Positions 1 through 8,720 of a DNA stretch of 25,114 nt are shown one piece after another. The notes under the pieces were generated by a model that searched no databases, was not told the DNA's origin, and saw only the letters and a list, made by a program, of their open reading frames with translations. A program made the translations under genes and the position numbers. Origin of the DNA: a virus; the IMG/VR virus record IMGVR_UViG_3300047171_000139, positions 1-25,114 of that record, one strand, 5' to 3'. Numbering within the stretch: position 1 is the stretch's first letter; every line of letters starts with the position of its first letter.

Positions 1-2142
1 TCAATCAACTGAATCCGATAGGGTAATTCCATAAGTCGTCGCCTGCAGCGGAAAATTCAGCGCCCAGGCCGAGCCAAGATCATTGCCAATATTCCAGTTC
101 ACCGGCGGTGTAAGGCTGGCAGCATTATCCGTCACCGCATCCCCCCGGCCGATCTGCGTGCTACCATACGGATAATAGAACAACACCTCCGCAGACGGAT
201 TTGTGATGGCACTGGCCAACGTCACCGACACATGGGTCGCATCAATCTGCGCAGCAGCCGTTGCAGTGATAATATTTCCGGGCGCCGCCACACTGCCACC
301 ATCCATAACAGCAAACCCCGCCCCATTCGCCGCCTGCAGCGGCACAATCAAATCATTCCCCGAATCATGCACAACGGTCAGAATCAAACTGGTATTAGAG
401 GCGCGGTAAACACGGCTAATCTGCGGCCCGCCTTGCAAGGGCAAACCGGCAACTGGCAGCGTGGGCGGAAGAATCGAATCCGCCAACCCCATCGCCATCG
501 CCGCCCGCCCGGCCGCCAGCGCCCCAATGCGCCCATAGCGCAGCAAATCAGGCTCATCCCGATGCTCAGGATCACCACCCGTAAAAATCCCCGTCACCGG
601 GTCGTAGGCCGCATTGAGCGGATTAGAATCCGCCGTCTGCTTGGCAAAAACCACGATATTATTCGCCGCCACCGCCGCCAGATCGGCTATCGATTCCCGC
701 ACCATCTGCACGCCATCATTGGTCTCATACGGAATCGCATTCCAGGCCAGCAACGGCAAATTCGCCGCATTCCGGCCGAGCAACGTCCGCGTCAGCGCCA
801 ATAATTGCAACACCGTGCCTTTATACAGAGATTTATTCGCATAAGGCATGGTGCTGTCCTGCTCGGACCACGGCCAGACCAAAAACGCGATATCCTGCTC
901 ATCAACCGCCGAAACAATCGCGGCACTCCCGGTAAGATAATCAGTCAACGCGGTAAAATCCGGCCCACCGCTCCAGGTCGATGGATCAGACCCATCCCCC
1001 GGATTGGTCAAAAACGTTCCACCCGCCGGCCCAGGCGGAAATAAAGGCGGTGAAGAATTGGAAATCGGATGACCAGAGATAACAGAATAGCGATTCGGTG
1101 ACAGATATGTCCCCGAAGCCGCCGCCGTAATCCCATAAGCGGCAGCACCCACATACCAGGCAATACCCTGCGCCAAAGCCAGCGCCGCACCGGCCGTAAT
1201 AAACCACGCCGCATTGGACTGCCCCATGACAAGCAGATTTATGCCCCGCCGTGTCCCCAACACCCAGCGCCCTTGCGCTGCAATCAAAGTAGCAATATCG
1301 GCAGCACTCAGCGCCCGCTCCCAGCACGCCGCCTCATGAAACCAGCACTGCGCCGAGCCTTGTATGGTACTATCATGCAACAATAAAACCTGCGCATTCG
1401 CACTCGCCGCCAGCGGATTGGCAATCGCGGACGCCACCTGCGTCCCATCCAGCCACACATCCAGCCCCACACCCGGCGTATTGCGCAAAATAATTGCATG
1501 AGTATGCCGGCGCGCCAGAGATGTGGTCAAATAAACCTGCGCAGACATACCCGGAAACAGCGTCAGATTGCTGCCCTCCGCACCATCCGCCTGCAAAATC
1601 GTAGAATTGGAGGCCGTGCAATGAATCAATGGAATCGGGCTATTATTCACATAATACGTTCCCTGCCGCCAATTCGGCCGTGTCCAAACCAGATACCGGG
1701 TCCACGCCGCCCCCGCGCCCAGCTCAAACCCAGGATGCGACAGCCCCCAATCGGGATCCAGACTAGGCCCATAACTCACAATCGCCGCATCCGGCGCGCC
1801 GGCAGCCCCCAAAAACCCATTCACCCGCGGCACCGCCAGCGTCGCGGCCGGTGTTATATCAGCTGCGATATGGTAGGGTGTAAGCGAATTCCCGTTACCC
1901 GATTTATCGGTAATCAGCCCAATCTGCGAATTGCTCGCCGTCAGACCCTGCCCGCTTTCCCCTTGCAGCCCGCTCAACAGCCCAGCATCCCACCAGCCCG
2001 ACAACCCACTGATCGAACCCGGCGTCGGCCCGGTAAAAACCCCCGCCGGCGGCGCACCACCAACCGCCAAGGCGCTGGCCAACAGGCGCAAATTGGCGCC
2101 AGCCAGCAAGGGCGCCCCCAGCGTATTGAACAATAGCGACAT
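1..2142 (-). CDS. Tail fibre with lectin-like and SGNH/CE6-like esterase modules
   Basis: A 713-residue receptor-binding protein, last gene of the fibre block, starting 3 bases after the stop of the collagen/Ig fibre. Residues about 45-290 look like a concanavalin/LamG-type jelly roll (WWDAG near 50, DKSGNGN near 79-85, DVWLDGTQV near 228-236). Residues about 300-555 look like an SGNH hydrolase of the CE6/sialate-O-acetylesterase type: nucleophile block MGQSN with Ser309, a block-III-like WPWSEQD at 423-429, and a DPEH box with Asp524 and His527 as the likely catalytic pair. The last about 150 residues are beta-rich and unassigned. Family knowledge suggests O-deacetylation of a surface polysaccharide during adsorption; that role is inferred. 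Block III departs from the usual WxQGExD (Q to W, G to S), so activity is uncertain. Confidence 0.8.
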   Translation of the reverse strand: MSLLFNTLGAPLLAGANLRLLASALAVGGAPPAGVFTGPTPGSISGLSGWWDAGLLSGLQGESGQGLTASNSQIGLITDKSGNGNSLTPYHIAADITPAATLAVPRVNGFLGAAGAPDAAIVSYGPSLDPDWGLSHPGFELGAGAAWTRYLVWTRPNWRQGTYYVNNSPIPLIHCTASNSTILQADGAEGSNLTLFPGMSAQVYLTTSLARRHTHAIILRNTPGVGLDVWLDGTQVASAIANPLAASANAQVLLLHDSTIQGSAQCWFHEAACWERALSAADIATLIAAQGRWVLGTRRGINLLVMGQSNAAWFITAGAALALAQGIAWYVGAAAYGITAAASGTYLSPNRYSVISGHPISNSSPPLFPPGPAGGTFLTNPGDGSDPSTWSGGPDFTALTDYLTGSAAIVSAVDEQDIAFLVWPWSEQDSTMPYANKSLYKGTVLQLLALTRTLLGRNAANLPLLAWNAIPYETNDGVQMVRESIADLAAVAANNIVVFAKQTADSNPLNAAYDPVTGIFTGGDPEHRDEPDLLRYGRIGALAAGRAAMAMGLADSILPPTLPVAGLPLQGGPQISRVYRASNTSLILTVVHDSGNDLIVPLQAANGAGFAVMDGGSVAAPGNIITATAAAQIDATHVSVTLASAITNPSAEVLFYYPYGSTQIGRGDAVTDNAASLTPPVNWNIGNDLGSAWALNFPLQATTYGITLSDSVD

Positions 2143-2145
2143 CGG

Positions 2146-4356
2146 TTAAGTCACCGATACCGTAAAACTGCTCACCGCCGCATTGCCACCCGCCGTGCTT
2201 TCCACCCACACATAATAATTCCCAGCTACCGCCGGCGTCGTATAGAACACCGCCCACAACGCATTGTTATAAATCACCGATGCCGCCTGCCAGCCCGATA
2301 CCGGCACGCTGGTATTCGACGTTGAAAGGGCCACCTGCGTCGGCACATTTTGCGCCGGCGTGATTGAACCATTCAAAGGAATGGTGCTGACACCATGCAC
2401 ATAGCTGCCACCAGGATTATTAAACCCATAGACCAGCGCTGGCGCCGCAGCGACCACAATGGCCGGCGAAACGGTGGAAATCCCCGTGCTCGCATCCTGC
2501 GCCCAGACGTAATAGGTCCCGGCCGCCACCGGGCTCAGCGATGCCGCAAAATTGCCGGCTGTATTTGTCGCAGCAATCCAGCCCGACACCGGCACCGTGC
2601 TATTCTGCGTTGTTAATTGGACATTCACCGCATCGGCGGCGGGGCTCACCGCGCCTGTCACGCTCAAAGCCACATTCGCAGTACCGGTCGCCGGCACAGA
2701 AACAGTGAGAGACGCCGCCACAATATCAATCGCACTTGACACCGCAACCACTGATGTCGAACCCGTCTGCACCGCCCAGACATAAAACAAGCCCGCCACA
2801 TTCGGCGTCAAACTTGCCGTCCAATTGCCATTGCTGACCGACGCATTGACCCAAGCCGAAGGCACCGCCGTCGCACTCGCCGAAAAACCAACCTGCACGG
2901 CGGCATTACCCGGCGACACCGTACCACTCAAGGCCAGCGCCTGGCTCAAAGCACTCACCGCCGGTACCGCGCCCATTGTGATAGTCGGCGCAATAATCGT
3001 GAAACTATTGGACACACCAACAATCGAAATCGTATTATGGTCCCTGACCCGGACCGTATATGTCCCCGCATTAAGACCAGCAACATTAAAACTGTAGGCG
3101 TTCGCCGTAATCACCGGGCTGACCGCCGCAATCCACGTCGTCCCGCCATCTACGGAATAATCAAGCGCCGTCGTGGCATCATTAAATATGCCACCGCTGA
3201 CCAAAAACGCCTGTTGCGGCGCCGGCGCTGCAATCGAGCCCACGGTAATGGTCGGTGCATTCGCCGCAACGCCGCTCCACCACACCAGCGAACCGCCTGA
3301 ATAGGATAATCCCAATAACGTGGTCGAACTTCCAGGTGGCAGGCTGGTGCTACCAGAACCCGAGCTAATGCCCGTGCCCATGGTCACCGGAGCTGGGCCT
3401 AAATTAATCAGCGTGCATGAAAACCCAGGCCCCATATTGGCAAAATTCGCGCTCAGCGTCAGCGCCGCACTGGCCACCAAAACCCGGCCATTATGCTGCG
3501 TCGAATCCAGCACCGTGTTACTGGTCAATTCTACAACGCTAGCCTGATAGATTGGCAATTTATTTTGAATATAACTCCAAACCGTCCCAAAGCTCTGCAC
3601 TGTCAACGACGAACTGCCCTGCGCCACCAGCAGCTGGTCCGAATCTCCGGCCGGGCCGGCTGAGGGTAATTGATTGATCGTCTGGCCGCCCAGGAACTGC
3701 CCATAGCTCATCCAGGCCAGCGCGCCATTCTGCCAAATGGCGACATAATCGGAGGCGCCAATGCTCCCAACAGAATTACCCGCCGCCGGCCCAGCCAAAC
3801 CAGCCCCCGCAGGCCCGGCAGCCCCGGACGGCCCCGCCGGTCCCGCCGCCCCAGCGGGGCCCGCCGGCCCGGCCGGCCCCGCAAGCGCAGACACCGTCAC
3901 AGTCAGCACGCCATTGGCATCGATATTTATGCCGTTCCCGGCAGTGAATAACCCGCGCAAACTGGTCAACGGCAACAAACCCGGCACACCAGCACTGCTA
4001 ATCACGACATCATCACTCAGCGACATCGCGGTCTGCACAGGAAACAAAGCGTGGTCAGCGCCGGTTGCCGCCAGCGTGCCCGTGCTGAGTGCCAGGCCAG
4101 TCCCCACCGCAATGGATTCCGCACCTCCCGCACCCGCACTCTGCCGGCCTAGCAAATCGCCGCTCGGCACGCTAATCAACGGCTGCAGCCCCGCGTTCAA
4201 CTGCGAGACACTGACCGCGTATAACAGCCCCGCCTGCGACAGCGGCAGCAGATCGGTCGGATTAACAATCGCTGCCGGCGGCAGTTGTGCAATCGTTGTC
4301 ACGTTCGCAATGTCCTTAAATGAAATTTTTCTCGCCGCACCAAAGAGCCGCGCCAC
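2146..4356 (-). CDS. Modular tail fibre with collagen-like stalk and Ig-like repeats
   Basis: A 736-residue fibre beginning at GTG; no in-frame ATG lies nearby. Residues 21-100 form an N-terminal module clearly paralogous to the start of the neighbouring spike (TIAQLPPAA, then AGLQ, then VPSGDLLG). Residues 159-190 are Gly-Pro-Ala-rich Gly-X-Y triplets, a collagen-like trimeric stalk. Residues 200-250 hold further short repeats (SDYVAIWQNG, INQLPSAGPAGDSDQL). From about 368 to the end there are four tandem Ig/fibronectin-like domains of about 90 residues with the recurring pattern AGxYYVWxxxTG before SxxVSxAI. Such domains usually decorate virions and help weak carbohydrate binding. No enzymatic motif is visible. 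It is probably a side fibre or whisker attached through the shared N-terminal module; this attachment is inferred. Confidence 0.82.
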   Translation of the reverse strand: MARLFGAARKISFKDIANVTTIAQLPPAAIVNPTDLLPLSQAGLLYAVSVSQLNAGLQPLISVPSGDLLGRQSAGAGGAESIAVGTGLALSTGTLAATGADHALFPVQTAMSLSDDVVISSAGVPGLLPLTSLRGLFTAGNGINIDANGVLTVTVSALAGPAGPAGPAGAAGPAGPSGAAGPAGAGLAGPAAGNSVGSIGASDYVAIWQNGALAWMSYGQFLGGQTINQLPSAGPAGDSDQLLVAQGSSSLTVQSFGTVWSYIQNKLPIYQASVVELTSNTVLDSTQHNGRVLVASAALTLSANFANMGPGFSCTLINLGPAPVTMGTGISSGSGSTSLPPGSSTTLLGLSYSGGSLVWWSGVAANAPTITVGSIAAPAPQQAFLVSGGIFNDATTALDYSVDGGTTWIAAVSPVITANAYSFNVAGLNAGTYTVRVRDHNTISIVGVSNSFTIIAPTITMGAVPAVSALSQALALSGTVSPGNAAVQVGFSASATAVPSAWVNASVSNGNWTASLTPNVAGLFYVWAVQTGSTSVVAVSSAIDIVAASLTVSVPATGTANVALSVTGAVSPAADAVNVQLTTQNSTVPVSGWIAATNTAGNFAASLSPVAAGTYYVWAQDASTGISTVSPAIVVAAAPALVYGFNNPGGSYVHGVSTIPLNGSITPAQNVPTQVALSTSNTSVPVSGWQAASVIYNNALWAVFYTTPAVAGNYYVWVESTAGGNAAVSSFTVSVT
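3787..3882 (-). repeat. Collagen-like Gly-X-Y coding repeat
   Basis: A very GC-rich stretch of repeated GGC-CCX-GCX-like triplets encodes Gly-Pro-Ala units at residues 159-190 of the fibre. It is part of the reading frame, not an independent element. Such repeats are prone to length change by slippage and recombination. Confidence 0.8.
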
Positions 4357-4389
4357 AAGCCATCAAAACCGCCTTGAGCCTTAAAACCG

Positions 4390-6951
4390 CTACGCCACGG
4401 GAAACCAGTTGGTCGACCCGGTTCCCGCCTGCTTGACCCAGAATGTACTGCCAACGCCGCCATTCAAATTTCTAAATGTTGACCCAGGTGGCGCCGAAAC
4501 CGCATTCAGCGGCGAGCCACGGCCAATCAATTCAACAGCCCCTGTTGATTCCGTATCAGAGAGAATGCGGACCATGCCGGTACCGGCAGGATGCAGCGCC
4601 AAATCACCTGATTGGGTCCGCAATGTAAGGCTGCCATCGCCATTTGGCGACACATAGTCACTCTGCGAAAACCGCGCCGCCCGCCAGCCACCATTATTAC
4701 CGATCCAATCAATGCTGGCGCCCGCGGGCACCTTAATCGACGCCCCCGTCCAGTTGCTTTGCACGGGCGAACTACCGCTTGCCGCAAACACCGTCGATGC
4801 CAGACAATCAATCGTAACTTGCCGATTTTGCCAAACTGGCAGCCCAACCTGTGCCGTCGCCGCCGCCCCAAAGCCATTGCCATTTATGGTCACCGTCGTT
4901 CCAGCGCCATAGCCAGATCCAAAATTGGTCATTTCAAGACCAATAATCGTACCACCGGAAATGAACGCTGTCGCTGCGGCACCCGTCCCTGATCCAGAAA
5001 AACTGACCGTCGCCGTCGTGTAGCCATACCCGTTGCTGGTAACCTTGCAAAAGGTAATCGTCCCGGCGGTGGCACTTGCCTGCGCCGTGATGATACTGGC
5101 AATCGGCGCCGAGGATTGTGATATACTGACAGCATCCGCCAAATCCGGGATGATTAACTTGTACACGCCCCCCACTGAGGTCGGATTAACAGGCCAACGC
5201 GGCGTAAAATTCAGCAGATTTCCGGTTATTTGCACCGAATCCGTATATGCCTCCAACGCGCCAGCCAGGTTGGCGCCTGATTGACCGACAATAATATTAT
5301 CCTTTACCAAAACATTCTGCGCGCCATCACGAATGATTATTCCCAAAACATAGCCACTAAAACTGATAAAATTTCCAATGATTGACAAGTCAGTGCAAGA
5401 TAAATTAAAATTATCTCCTGCGCCATTTGACTCAACATTTTGAGCCGCCAGGGAAACACCTTGACAATCAACGATAAAATTAGTGCGGGCCGTACAAAAC
5501 TGTCCGCCGCCAATATTCAATCCAATTAACGCGCCGTCTATATAGTTACTATCAACCTCGGTATAAATCGAACCGCCGCAGTCAATCCCGAATGCTGCGG
5601 CACCGGTAATCATATTGCCGGTAATCTTGCAATAGCCTGTGTCGCATAAAATCCCTGCGCCGCTTGCGGCGATCGAACTATTATTCGTACAAAGATTTCC
5701 CGACACCAAAATATTACGTCCAGATATAAAAATTCCATAATTTCTGTTCGTATAGCAATTATTGCTGGCAATCACCGTGCCTAAGACATCTGGGTTCGCA
5801 TTGCCATAGTTGAAGGGTACTGTATGCACATTATCCGCGATGAAATTTCCGACGATGATTCCGCACACATTATTCCAGCACGTATTCGCCACCACATGCG
5901 GCGCTCTGACCTTCAAAACAAAATTGGGATCTTCGCTATTTAGAAAAATGCCATTGCCGGCATTATCATGGCTATGGCAATTCGTAATACTAAGCGCATC
6001 GACCGCCAAGGCATAAAAACCATGTACGGCATTTGCGGTAGCTTCACAATTATCAATATGATGCTGCGTTACCGCAGGATCACTGGCTAAATAGGTCAAG
6101 CCAGAGCCATTATTCGGCCCTTTTGCATTCCTGAACAAACTCCGTCCGAAATAGGATTTTGTGCATGCCGCCTGCACGGCCACCGCCATCGTATCAGCCG
6201 TGATCACTGAATTGGCGTCAAAAATAATGCCATCAACAAACACTGTCGTCGCTGAAAAGCTGATCCATGTGGCGGTTGCCGCACTGCCCAGCTTGGATTG
6301 CGCGGTCCGCGACAATATCGTCAGGCCAGGTACACCGAGCAGCGTGCATTGCGTACCGGAGATATCGCACTCACCAGCAATGGCATAGGTCTTGGCGCCA
6401 AACCGCACTGGTGCACCGGCCGCGACAGCCGCCAGCAAGGCCGCCGAATCATCCGTCACACCATCACCCTTCGCACCAAAATCCTCAATCGCAACGGCAT
6501 TACTGGCAAGTGCATCAATCGTTCGTGCGGCCGTGGCACCACTCGCCGTCGCCGTCAACGCGCCCCCCGGCAGCCCGGGCACAGTCCCCATCGCCCCCAA
6601 GAAATTTGCGTAGCTTACCGCGACATTATTGCCCCCCTGCCCGATCGCCACCAAATCGCCCGCACCAGGCGGTGATCCTGCTGCCAGGCTGGCAATTTCA
6701 AACGGGCTGGCGCTCGCAGAGAGCGTGTTACCCGATAAAGCCAGATTATTGCCGATAGTAATCGCCACAGGTGCCGCGATGCCGGGTCCAACGCCGCCCA
6801 ACAAGGTATTTTGCGGTACCGTGATGGCCGTCTGGAGTCCCGCCAAAAGCTGCGCACGCGTCGCCGCCAAGGTCTGGCCATTCTGAAAAATCGGCAGTTG
6901 GTCGGAGTCAGATACCGATGTCGCCGCCGGCAATTGTCCAATCGTGGGCAT
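4390..6951 (-). CDS. Tailspike with pectate-lyase-like beta-helix
   Basis: An 853-residue tailspike. Residues 1-80 are the N-terminal attachment module shared with the next fibre (TIGQLPAATSVSDSDQLP, AGLQ, VPQNTLLGG). Residues 80-125 carry a second short repeat (GDLVAIGQGG, SYANFLG). Asp157-Asp168 is the classic DFGAKGDGVTDD entry of the pectate-lyase-3 superfamily, followed to about residue 600 by Asn-rich turns (NCxxxxN, ITGN, SNN) typical of a right-handed beta-helix. Residues about 620-700 are Gly/Ser repeats (GYGYTTATVSFSG and GSGYGAGTTVTING). The end (PPGSTFRNLNGG, STFWVKQAG, NWFPV) resembles a common phage-fibre C-terminal cap. The start has GAGG seven bases upstream of ATG. Such spikes bind and often cleave capsule or O-antigen; the substrate cannot be read from sequence. 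Confidence 0.87.
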   Translation of the reverse strand: MPTIGQLPAATSVSDSDQLPIFQNGQTLAATRAQLLAGLQTAITVPQNTLLGGVGPGIAAPVAITIGNNLALSGNTLSASASPFEIASLAAGSPPGAGDLVAIGQGGNNVAVSYANFLGAMGTVPGLPGGALTATASGATAARTIDALASNAVAIEDFGAKGDGVTDDSAALLAAVAAGAPVRFGAKTYAIAGECDISGTQCTLLGVPGLTILSRTAQSKLGSAATATWISFSATTVFVDGIIFDANSVITADTMAVAVQAACTKSYFGRSLFRNAKGPNNGSGLTYLASDPAVTQHHIDNCEATANAVHGFYALAVDALSITNCHSHDNAGNGIFLNSEDPNFVLKVRAPHVVANTCWNNVCGIIVGNFIADNVHTVPFNYGNANPDVLGTVIASNNCYTNRNYGIFISGRNILVSGNLCTNNSSIAASGAGILCDTGYCKITGNMITGAAAFGIDCGGSIYTEVDSNYIDGALIGLNIGGGQFCTARTNFIVDCQGVSLAAQNVESNGAGDNFNLSCTDLSIIGNFISFSGYVLGIIIRDGAQNVLVKDNIIVGQSGANLAGALEAYTDSVQITGNLLNFTPRWPVNPTSVGGVYKLIIPDLADAVSISQSSAPIASIITAQASATAGTITFCKVTSNGYGYTTATVSFSGSGTGAAATAFISGGTIIGLEMTNFGSGYGAGTTVTINGNGFGAAATAQVGLPVWQNRQVTIDCLASTVFAASGSSPVQSNWTGASIKVPAGASIDWIGNNGGWRAARFSQSDYVSPNGDGSLTLRTQSGDLALHPAGTGMVRILSDTESTGAVELIGRGSPLNAVSAPPGSTFRNLNGGVGSTFWVKQAGTGSTNWFPVA

Positions 6952-6960
6952 ATCACTACC

Positions 6961-7443
6961 TCAACTTGTTGTCAGGGGCGTACCCGTGGGCCCGGTCAAT
7001 GCGGTGCCCGCAGGTGTCGTCAAGGCATTCACCGGCGCCACCACGACAGCCAGCGGTGCTACCAGCAAATTAACGCTGCGCACCAGGCTTCGGCCGCCAG
7101 ATGTAGAGATCGTGACCGTCACAGCGTAACTCGTCTGCGCGATCCCGCCAGTCAGCCACAGCACCGCGCGCGCGCCATCCACAGATGACGACGCCAGCAC
7201 CAAATCACCGGCATTATCTGGGCTAATTGTCACGTCCAACGTACTGATCATGTCACCAGGATTCGCCGCCAGTGCCGGTGTGATATCAAAGACATAGTCC
7301 AACGTATCGCCGGGATCCTTGGCCGGCCAAGCCAACGGCACTGGCGGCGGAATCTGCGGTCCCCGCGGGGTCGGAACAAACCCATCCACCAGCACATAGC
7401 GTGCCGTTGAGGGGCGCCATAAATGATTTGCAGGCGTGCCCAT
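6961..7443 (-). CDS. Fibre-tail adaptor protein (Gp77-like)
   Basis: A 160-residue protein between the glycine-rich fibre and the tailspike, with a good GGGAGG ribosome site before ATG. The core has the pattern I associate with Gp77-like fibre-tail adaptors: WPAKDPGDTLDYVFD (near 39-53), then DMISTLDVTI, then VLWLTGGIAQTSYAVTVTI, then GGRSLVRSVNLLV. The C-terminal 30 residues are Ala/Pro/Thr-rich. The likely job is to join one or more fibres or spikes to the baseplate; its place directly before the two proteins with a shared N-terminal module fits. The family call is from memory of the motif, not a search. Confidence 0.68.
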   Translation of the reverse strand: MGTPANHLWRPSTARYVLVDGFVPTPRGPQIPPPVPLAWPAKDPGDTLDYVFDITPALAANPGDMISTLDVTISPDNAGDLVLASSSVDGARAVLWLTGGIAQTSYAVTVTISTSGGRSLVRSVNLLVAPLAVVVAPVNALTTPAGTALTGPTGTPLTTS

Positions 7444-7454
7444 CCAACGCCTCC

Positions 7455-8711
7455 CTAATACTCAACAATCACAAGGCCAGGACCACCCGCACCACCCGGA
7501 TAGCCGGTAATCGGGGAGCCTGCGATGGTGCAGCCGCCACCACCGCCGCCACCGCCATAGCCAAGAGCGGATTGGCCCGCCACCGGACCGCTGGAGCCTC
7601 TGCCATTGCCAGGCCCGCCCCCATCGCCGCCCCGGCAAGCGACAACAATGCAATCACTGCCCATCGAGCCGGTGACGTTCACTTGGCCGCCAAAACAATT
7701 CCCGCCTTCACCGCCGGCAAGAGCAAAAGTTACCGTCGTACCGCCATTGCCACCATTGCCACCCTGCGCGCTCAAATAACCGCCAAAGCTTGACGACCCT
7801 CCGAAACTTCCAACGCCGGGAGCGGCCAGCGCCGCGCCACCGGCCCCGACGGTCACAGCAATGCTCTGCCCTGCCACCAATCCGCTCACCACGCCCGCAC
7901 CGTAACCGCCAGCCCCGCCACCAGCACTCGGCATCGTACTATGGTACCCGCCCGCCCCCCCGCCGCCGGTCGCACTTACACGCACCGCGCTCACACCATT
8001 CGGTACCACGAACGTCCCCGACGCAGTAAATACCTGCATCGTCGCATAGCCCGGCCGCAACGCCGGCAATTTATAAGACAAAAACGGCGCCCCGGGCGCC
8101 TGATTAATATTCGCCGCGCTAATCGTCGATTGTCCGTAATTCAGCGTGATCACATATAAACCAACCCAGCCGCTATCAACCGCCGGCGTGGTCTGGCTGC
8201 CCGTACCCGCCGCAACCCCGGCTTTAATCTGCAACTGCACACGTTGAATCCGCTGCGTATTCTGGGCCGTACCGGAATTGCCTGCCCCTGAAAATGGCTG
8301 CGATGGGTTTGCGGCATTCACATAAGGCAGCACAACAGCATTGGTATCAGTCTCGGAAAATGCAGCCTCAATGAGATAATTAATTGCCTGGCCGGCATTC
8401 GTTGGCGCCACCACCGCCAAGCTCGTGGTCAACAAATTAATGCCCGTCTTCACAATCATGTCGCTGGTATCCGCCGGCAGCGAACCGTAAGCACTGGCAT
8501 CCACCGCGGTCAATTGCGTGATGCTACCTGGCCCGATATTGACCGCCAGCGAGGCCGGGCTGGTCGGCGTGCACGCCAACCCATCGGCAATAATATTACT
8601 CCCCAAGGTCGCGGCCGTGAGTGCCGCAATCCCAATCATCGCGTTCCGGTTTGGATATAGGATATCCGTATCCAGGGGAATACTACCCGGATAAACAATA
8701 TTTCGATCCAT
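7455..8711 (-). CDS. Tail fibre with glycine-rich tip
   Basis: A 418-residue fibre immediately downstream of the gp48-like baseplate gene, the position where the first baseplate-attached fibre usually sits. The ATG at 8711 is preferred over the GTG one codon earlier because it follows GGATGAGTG at suitable spacing. Residues 1-225 are a mixed attachment/shaft region. Residues 226-248 (FTASGTFVVPNGVSAVRVSA) are the usual lead-in to a glycine-rich domain, and residues 249-418 are dominated by Gly runs, including seven or more in a row near 386-393. This resembles polyglycine-II sandwich tips of phage adhesins such as S16 gp38, but homology is not claimed. Four cysteines lie within the tip (339, 354, 359, 394). 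The role is host recognition by inference. Confidence 0.8.
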   Translation of the reverse strand: MDRNIVYPGSIPLDTDILYPNRNAMIGIAALTAATLGSNIIADGLACTPTSPASLAVNIGPGSITQLTAVDASAYGSLPADTSDMIVKTGINLLTTSLAVVAPTNAGQAINYLIEAAFSETDTNAVVLPYVNAANPSQPFSGAGNSGTAQNTQRIQRVQLQIKAGVAAGTGSQTTPAVDSGWVGLYVITLNYGQSTISAANINQAPGAPFLSYKLPALRPGYATMQVFTASGTFVVPNGVSAVRVSATGGGGAGGYHSTMPSAGGGAGGYGAGVVSGLVAGQSIAVTVGAGGAALAAPGVGSFGGSSSFGGYLSAQGGNGGNGGTTVTFALAGGEGGNCFGGQVNVTGSMGSDCIVVACRGGDGGGPGNGRGSSGPVAGQSALGYGGGGGGGGCTIAGSPITGYPGGAGGPGLVIVEY

Positions 8712-8720
8712 CACTCATCC

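Noticed and set aside
1498-2136. Arg/Pro/Gln-rich plus-strand open frame opposite the esterase fibre
   Set aside because: Typical shadow of codon bias on the coding strand; no motif and no regulatory signals.
3761-4384. Long open frame on the plus strand opposite the collagen-coding region (Pro/Ala-rich)
   Set aside because: It is the antisense of the Gly-Pro-Ala repeat and fibre start; composition follows from the repeat, and it has no ribosome site or recognisable domain.
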